From the NCBI GenBank assembly GCA_035063885.1, contig JAPSFM010000001.1, positions 97,315 to 161,314 on the forward strand: a stretch of 64,000 bases of DNA, given 5' to 3'. This document shows positions 60,210 through 64,000 of this stretch, one piece after another. A program made the position numbers and the translations under genes. This DNA is from CAADGY01 sp900696665 (lineage in GTDB: Bacteria; Acidobacteriota; Terriglobia; Bryobacterales; Bryobacteraceae). The notes under the pieces are model-generated. The model did no database searches, was not told the DNA's origin, and saw only the letters and a list, made by a program, of their open reading frames with translations. Positions within the stretch are counted from its first letter, which is position 1, and each line of letters begins with the position of its first letter.

Positions 60210-60422
60210 GTGGCAGCACTTAGCTACTGGGAGCCGATGGTTCGCATCGCGCCAACCCAGGTTTCGAAAGAACACTTAGCGAAACTGGGCGTACTGGCAT
60301 TGAACCGGTACGGAATGTTGCTGGAGTGTATGTCCTGCCATAGTATCTGGTCACCGCGCTTTGGGGATCACTTCAGGCTCCCCCGCGGTTACTGGCTATG
60401 CCCGAACCGTTGTAATTGGTAA
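60210..60422 (+). CDS. Small zinc-ribbon-like protein
   Basis: A 70-residue protein. Cys residues in ECMSCHSIW and LCPNRCNW (CxxC and CxxxC, about 21 residues apart) could bind one zinc ion as a ribbon. I chose GTG at 60210 because GAGGGA is just upstream; the frame extends upstream to 60114 but that part shows no conservation-like features. The three genes 60210, 60441 and 60945 form a run of small proteins before the histidine kinase. Function unknown. Confidence 0.65.
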   Translation: MAALSYWEPMVRIAPTQVSKEHLAKLGVLALNRYGMLLECMSCHSIWSPRFGDHFRLPRGYWLCPNRCNW

Positions 60423-60440
60423 CTCCGGAGGAGGTGAAAG

Positions 60441-60734
60441 TTGGCAAATCTCGAGAAGCATGTGAAAGGTCTTTCTACCGAACTCATGCTGGCTGACTTC
60501 AGCGAAGTGCCGGGCCACCGGCGCAGCCCCCGCTTAATTGGAAGATACACGAAGAACCGCAAGCCGTATCCCGCCGGGCGCAGGAAGCCCATCCATCAGA
60601 AACAGCCGTTTCTGATTCGACTGCAAGGAATGCGCGCTACGCCGGAGTCGCGTGAGCGGATGGAGAAACGCGTGCGTCAGATCAATCAGCGATTGGAGAT
60701 GCTGGATACGCCGTTCCGATTGAAGCTGATATAA
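60441..60734 (+). CDS. Small basic hypothetical protein, 97 residues
   Basis: A 97-residue protein with many Arg and Lys residues (RSPRLIGRYTKNRKPYPAGRRKP), so a nucleic-acid or acidic partner is possible. No known family is recognised. TTG at 60441 follows a strong AGGAGGTG ribosome-binding site, which supports it as coding. It begins 18 bp after the zinc-ribbon-like gene. The following 210 bp hold a candidate sigma-54 promoter. Confidence 0.65.
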   Translation: MANLEKHVKGLSTELMLADFSEVPGHRRSPRLIGRYTKNRKPYPAGRRKPIHQKQPFLIRLQGMRATPESRERMEKRVRQINQRLEMLDTPFRLKLI

Positions 60735-60817
60735 GCTTGGTTTTTCATCCGGGGCCAGCCGCCAGGGTGCTATCAACCCCCGGCTTCTCTTTCCTGAACA
60801 ACTCCCTCCATGCCGTA

Positions 60818-60833
60818 TGGCCTTACAATTGCT
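60818..60833 (+). promoter_or_regulatory. Candidate sigma-54 promoter for the kinase/NtrC operon
   Basis: TGGCCTTACAATTGCT matches the -24/-12 consensus TGGCAC-N5-TTGCW at TGGC and TTGCT with the invariant GG and GC in the right spacing; two bases differ. Predicted start of transcription is near 60844. It drives, if real, the small membrane protein gene (60945), the histidine kinase (61171) and the NtrC-type regulator (62309), a common autoregulatory layout for NtrC-family regulators. Confidence 0.6.
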
Positions 60834-60944
60834 GTGGTCAATAGGCAACATGCGGAGGGATTGGATGAAACAGGTCAAACGAGACAAGAATTGCGGGAAT
60901 ATCCGGATAACCCACTTTCCCGGACGCATTGCAAGGAGGCTGAT

Positions 60945-61154
60945 ATGTTCCGATGCCTGAAGCCAGGATGTCCGGACACGTGCGGCACGCACCATAGGCC
61001 CAGTTGTGCGGACCGCCTCCTCTATTATGTGCTCCTGATTGCATTCTGTATCGCGCTCGCGGCCAGCTTCTATACCGGAGTTATGCGAATTCATGAAACG
61101 CGCGATGACCTCTCATCAACTCTTCCAACGGCGGGGTTCGTGAACGTAAAATGA
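60945..61154 (+). CDS. Small single-helix membrane protein
   Basis: A 69-residue protein with a short Cys/His-containing N-terminal segment (CLKPGCPDTCGTHH) followed by one transmembrane helix (LLYYVLLIAFCIALAASFY) and a short C-terminal tail. ATG at 60945 has a strong AAGGAGG site upstream. The Cys/His cluster could bind metal. It stands just before the histidine kinase, 17 bp away, and might be its sensing accessory, but this is only a suggestion from position. Confidence 0.65.
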   Translation: MFRCLKPGCPDTCGTHHRPSCADRLLYYVLLIAFCIALAASFYTGVMRIHETRDDLSSTLPTAGFVNVK

Positions 61155-61170
61155 TTCTGGTTCACAGGAC

Positions 61171-62379
61171 GTGCGCCGCTGTACGCTGAGAAGAGTGTCA
61201 CACCACCCGCGAACATTTGCCTCCGTGTTATCTGGCCTTCAGAAGTCCGTCCTGGCACAGAGGACCGGAATTTTCCTTGCCGTAGCCGGGGTGGCAGGGC
61301 TCGAATGGATGGCGCCGCAGTGGCTTCATGACGCAGCAGTCGTTAGGCTTTACTTCCTGCCGGTGATCTGGGCGGCCCTGTACGATGGCTGGAGGGGCGG
61401 CGTTGTCATCGCATCCATCTCCGCATCCGCTTTGATGCTTCACGCCTTCGCGTTGCGGGTGGTGGTGCCGGGTTCAATTTTCAATCATTCTACGGAAGCG
61501 GTCTGGCTTTATGTCATCGGCGCCCTTGTTGGCATTCCCGCGGGCCGGCAGCGCCGGCAGAAGGAGCAGTACAGGACCCTGGCCGATCAGCTCAGTTCCG
61601 TCTATGAGAAGGTCCAGGCGAACTTTGAAGGGATGAAGCGAGCGGAGCGGCTATCGGCGATCGGCCAGCTCTCCGCCGGCCTGGCCCACGAAATACGGAA
61701 TCCGCTCGCCAGCATTTCCGGCGCCGCTGGCATTCTTCAGCGCACGCAGAGACTGGATTCGCGAGGCCAAAAATGTCTGGACATCATCACCAACGAATGC
61801 CGGCGGCTGAATGGCTTGCTTACCAATTTTCTGAATTTCGCCCGGCCGCGCGCGCCACATTTACAGTTGGTGCAGCTCGATCCCATCCTGGATAACGTCA
61901 TCGCGCTCGCCAGCCATGCCATCCGTGGGAAAACCGTCAATTTGCAGAAGTTGACCGCTCAAAACCTGCCTTCTGTGGAGTGTGATCCGGAGCAACTGGA
62001 ACAGGTGTTGTTGAACCTGATGATCAACGCGATTGAAGCAAGCCCGGAGAATGAGCCGGTAACGCTTTCGGCGGGCGCGTCCGGCGCATCCGTTGCGATC
62101 CGCGTCATCGACTACGGGCACGGAGTGGCGGCGGCCGATATCGACAAGCTCTTCGACCCTTTTTTCACGACGAAAGAAAACGGAACCGGTTTGGGTTTAT
62201 CCGTGGCGCACCAGATTGTGAGGCAGATGGGTGGATCTCTCGTCGCGGAACGGAATCCGGAAAAGGGGATGACGTTTTCGGTAATCTTGCCGCCAAAACA
62301 GACAGAATATGAATCCAGTTCGAATTCTGGCAGTAGACGACGACGAGAATCTCCGTTGGGTGCTACAGACACAACTTGA
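61171..62379 (+). CDS. Membrane-bound sensor histidine kinase
   Basis: A 402-residue kinase with three hydrophobic helices in the first 125 residues (for example TGIFLAVAGVAGLEW, LYFLPVIWAALYDGW, VWLYVIGALVGIPAG) and no sizeable periplasmic domain, so its signal is likely within or at the membrane. The transmitter has the H-box LSAGLAHEIRNPLAS with His173, NLMINAIEAS (N-box), DYGHGVA (G1) and GTGLGLSVAHQ (G2). GTG at 61171 or 61195 is the start. Its last 71 bases overlap the regulator gene in another frame. It most likely phosphorylates that regulator. Confidence 0.93.
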   Translation: MRRCTLRRVSHHPRTFASVLSGLQKSVLAQRTGIFLAVAGVAGLEWMAPQWLHDAAVVRLYFLPVIWAALYDGWRGGVVIASISASALMLHAFALRVVVPGSIFNHSTEAVWLYVIGALVGIPAGRQRRQKEQYRTLADQLSSVYEKVQANFEGMKRAERLSAIGQLSAGLAHEIRNPLASISGAAGILQRTQRLDSRGQKCLDIITNECRRLNGLLTNFLNFARPRAPHLQLVQLDPILDNVIALASHAIRGKTVNLQKLTAQNLPSVECDPEQLEQVLLNLMINAIEASPENEPVTLSAGASGASVAIRVIDYGHGVAAADIDKLFDPFFTTKENGTGLGLSVAHQIVRQMGGSLVAERNPEKGMTFSVILPPKQTEYESSSNSGSRRRRESPLGATDTT

Positions 62380-63721
62380 AGAGGCGGGCTATGAAGTGGA
62401 GACCGCGGCGGATGGCCAGGCCGCCCTCAAGATTATCGACAGAGCACTGCCGGCGCTTGTCCTGACCGACTTGAAGATGCCCGGCTTGTCCGGGATGGAT
62501 CTACTCCAGAAGATCCGCGAGACCTGGCCCGAATTACCGGTGATTATCATCACCGCCTTCGGTACCATTCAGAGCGCTGTGGAGGCAATGCGGAGGGGCG
62601 CCTACGACTACGTCACCAAGCCCATCGATTATGAAGAACTCGTCCTTGTAGTGCATCGGGCGCTCGAACATTTCCGCCTGGTGGAAGAAGTCCGTACGCT
62701 TCGTTCGAGTCTGGACCGGAAATACGGCTTCGAGAACATCATCGGACACTCCGAAGCGTTGTTGAGCCTTCTCGATATGGCTGCCCGCGCGGCCCGCAGC
62801 AATTCCACCATCCTCATTCGCGCGGAGACCGGAACCGGTAAAGAACTGCTCGCCCGCGCCATCCATTTCAACAGCCCGCGCCGGGAGAAGCCGTTCATCA
62901 CCATCAACTGCGGCGCCATTCCACGCGATCTGCTCGAATCGGAGTTGTTCGGGCACGTCAAGGGATCGTTTACCGGCGCCATGGGACATAAAACCGGCAA
63001 AGTCGAGATGGCGAACCTGGGCACTCTGTTCCTCGACGAGATCGGCGAGATGCCCATCGAGTTGCAGGTGAAATTGCTACGCCTGATCCAGCAGGGGGAG
63101 GTGGAAAAGGTGGGTGCGGTGTCCGCCAACAAGGTGGATGTGCGAATAGTCGCGGCCACGCACCGGAATCTTCAGGCCATGATAGAAGACGGCAGCTTCC
63201 GTGAGGACTTGTACTACCGCCTGGCTGTCATCCCCCTGGAGCTTCCACCGTTGCGCGAGCGGGCCGAAGACATTCCGGAGTTGCTTCAACACTTCTTCGC
63301 ATTGGCGAAGGAAAAGGTGGGACGACCAGACCTGGTGTTGCCGGAAGCCCTGATTCCGCATTTTCAGAATTACCGCTGGCCGGGTAATATACGCGAGTTG
63401 GAGAACGTTGTGGAAAGGCTGGTGGTTCTCAGCCGCGGCAGCGAGATCACGGTGGCCGATCTGCCGGAGTTCCTCCGCCGTGAACAGCCGCTCGCAGACG
63501 TGCTACAACTCGATCTCCCGCCCCGGGGCATCAGCCTGGAATCCATCGAGAAGGAACTGCTCATCCGGGCGCTCGAAAAGTTCAACTGGAACCAGACTCA
63601 CGCCGCCCGGTATCTCGACATCAGCCGCAAGGCGCTGATGTACCGCATGGAAAAGCACGGGATCCGGAAGAAAGCAACCGGGGAGGATGACGGCTCCGAA
63701 GAATCGGAACCGGCGCGGTAA
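62309..63721 (+). CDS. NtrC-family sigma-54 response regulator
   Basis: A 470-residue regulator: a receiver with acidic pocket DDDEN and phospho-acceptor Asp54 (VLTDLKMPG), an AAA+ domain with Walker A-like AETGTGKE (172-179), GSFTGA (219-224) and DEIGEMP, and a Fis-type helix-turn-helix (HAARYLDISRKALMYRM). Two residues differ from the usual: the first Gly of Walker A is Ala, and GAFTGA is GSFTGA. The start ATG at 62309 lies inside the kinase gene, a 71-bp overlap. It should activate sigma-54 promoters, including the one proposed at 60818. Confidence 0.95.
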   Translation: MNPVRILAVDDDENLRWVLQTQLEEAGYEVETAADGQAALKIIDRALPALVLTDLKMPGLSGMDLLQKIRETWPELPVIIITAFGTIQSAVEAMRRGAYDYVTKPIDYEELVLVVHRALEHFRLVEEVRTLRSSLDRKYGFENIIGHSEALLSLLDMAARAARSNSTILIRAETGTGKELLARAIHFNSPRREKPFITINCGAIPRDLLESELFGHVKGSFTGAMGHKTGKVEMANLGTLFLDEIGEMPIELQVKLLRLIQQGEVEKVGAVSANKVDVRIVAATHRNLQAMIEDGSFREDLYYRLAVIPLELPPLRERAEDIPELLQHFFALAKEKVGRPDLVLPEALIPHFQNYRWPGNIRELENVVERLVVLSRGSEITVADLPEFLRREQPLADVLQLDLPPRGISLESIEKELLIRALEKFNWNQTHAARYLDISRKALMYRMEKHGIRKKATGEDDGSEESEPAR

Positions 63722-63877
63722 GTGCGCAGATACCGCTCCCGTGCGGCCGCGGCGCAATAAGGGCCTCATTCCGAGCTGGGATCGTGAGGAAACAGTCGTT
63801 CGAAATACGTCACCCGTAGTTGCAAACGTGACTAGTAAACGGACCCCTTCAAAAGAACCGTACCATGGAGCGGGACA

Positions 63878-64000
63878 TGTGACCGTTCCGAGACATAGGT
63901 AACAGAACGTTCCGGACACATGGGTTACACTTTTACCCCCGAAGGGGGGCGGGAAGAGGGAATGCCATGGAAGGAAAGCTCTGTTATGGACGAGAGAATG
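63878..64000 (+). mobile_element. Left end of an IS481-like insertion sequence, truncated by the window
   Basis: A TGT end at 63878 is followed by two 21-22-bp tandem repeats, CGTTCCGAGACATAGGTAACA (63884-63904, 21 bases) and a similar CGTTCCGGACACATGGGTTACA (from 63908), spaced 24 bp apart, typical of transposase-binding sites near an IS end. A short reading frame begins at 63962 with residues MPWKESSVMDERM, which I recognise as the start of IS481-family transposases. The element continues beyond the window, so its length, right end and target duplication are not visible. IS assignment rests on the repeat pattern and the first 13 residues. Confidence 0.7.
63962..64000 (+). CDS. IS481-family transposase, N-terminal fragment
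   Basis: ATG at 63962, with AGAGGGA upstream, begins MPWKESSVMDERM and is cut by the right edge after 13 codons. This start resembles IS481-type transposases, in which DDE integrase and helix-turn-helix domains follow. Nothing downstream can be assessed. Confidence 0.7.
   Translation, partial: MPWKESSVMDERM

Noticed and set aside
60735..60800. CCGGGG...CCCCGG inverted repeat as a terminator
   Set aside because: Only six paired bases around a long loop with no T-run; not convincing.

Overview
The window looks like a chromosomal segment of an acidobacterium, most plausibly Bryobacterales/Solibacter-like. This is inferred from the gene families and not from any database match. The clues are an acidobacterial-type VWA protein, TonB receptors with an N-terminal carboxypeptidase-regulatory-like domain, paired Gfo/Idh/MocA oxidoreductases and sugar isomerases, a long two-domain ThyX, TPR proteins with a winged-helix-like N-terminus, and overall GC-rich coding sequence. 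I see no tRNA, rRNA or CRISPR array.

Layout. 1-3.6 kb: a truncated secreted glutamine-amidotransferase-like gene, divergent from a sugar isomerase/oxidoreductase pair. 3.6-14.7 kb: a radical SAM gene, then a DUF1175 lipoprotein, a thioester-containing bacterial alpha-2-macroglobulin and a membrane protein on the + strand. These converge on a tightly coupled minus-strand operon encoding HU, an HU-TIR fusion, a penicillin-binding transpeptidase and a SpoIID/metalloprotease protein. 14.8-18 kb: a ZnuD-like TonB receptor and a TolB-like propeller. 18-24.9 kb: a membrane-bound spermidine-synthase-like protein, dnaB with DnaA boxes in its leader, and an RbsAC-type ABC transporter with no binding protein. 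24.9-34.1 kb: gatB, an AAA ATPase divergent from a secretin, a SIS-domain protein, a TPR protein and an ADP-ribosylglycohydrolase.

34.1-38.1 kb: a sigma-54 activator with a degenerate receiver faces an operon encoding an LPATA-tailed secreted protein, a VWA protein and a sortase. The operon has a candidate sigma-54 promoter and a stem-loop at the VWA start. 38.1-47.8 kb: thyX next to a decayed dut, and an intact dut next to a decayed thyX start, flank a four-gene overlapping operon (TonB receptor, ABC exporter, phosphotransferase, GH57). The two flanks are 126-bp direct repeats (about 95% identical), so the thyX-dut junction was duplicated.

47.8-57.8 kb: catabolic and housekeeping genes (GH20 hexosaminidase, amidotransferase-like protein, SSS symporter, Tat-exported oxidoreductase, amidohydrolase, ABC-F ATPase). 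57.9-63.7 kb: MreB homologue, Rnk/GreA-like factor, small unknown genes, and a histidine kinase/NtrC-type regulator pair behind a good sigma-54 promoter match. The right edge cuts into an IS481-like insertion sequence.

The strongest candidates for undescribed biology are the HU/HU-TIR/transpeptidase/SpoIID operon facing the alpha-2-macroglobulin operon, the sigma-54-linked sortase system in a presumed Gram-negative, and the operon enclosed by the reciprocal thyX/dut duplication.
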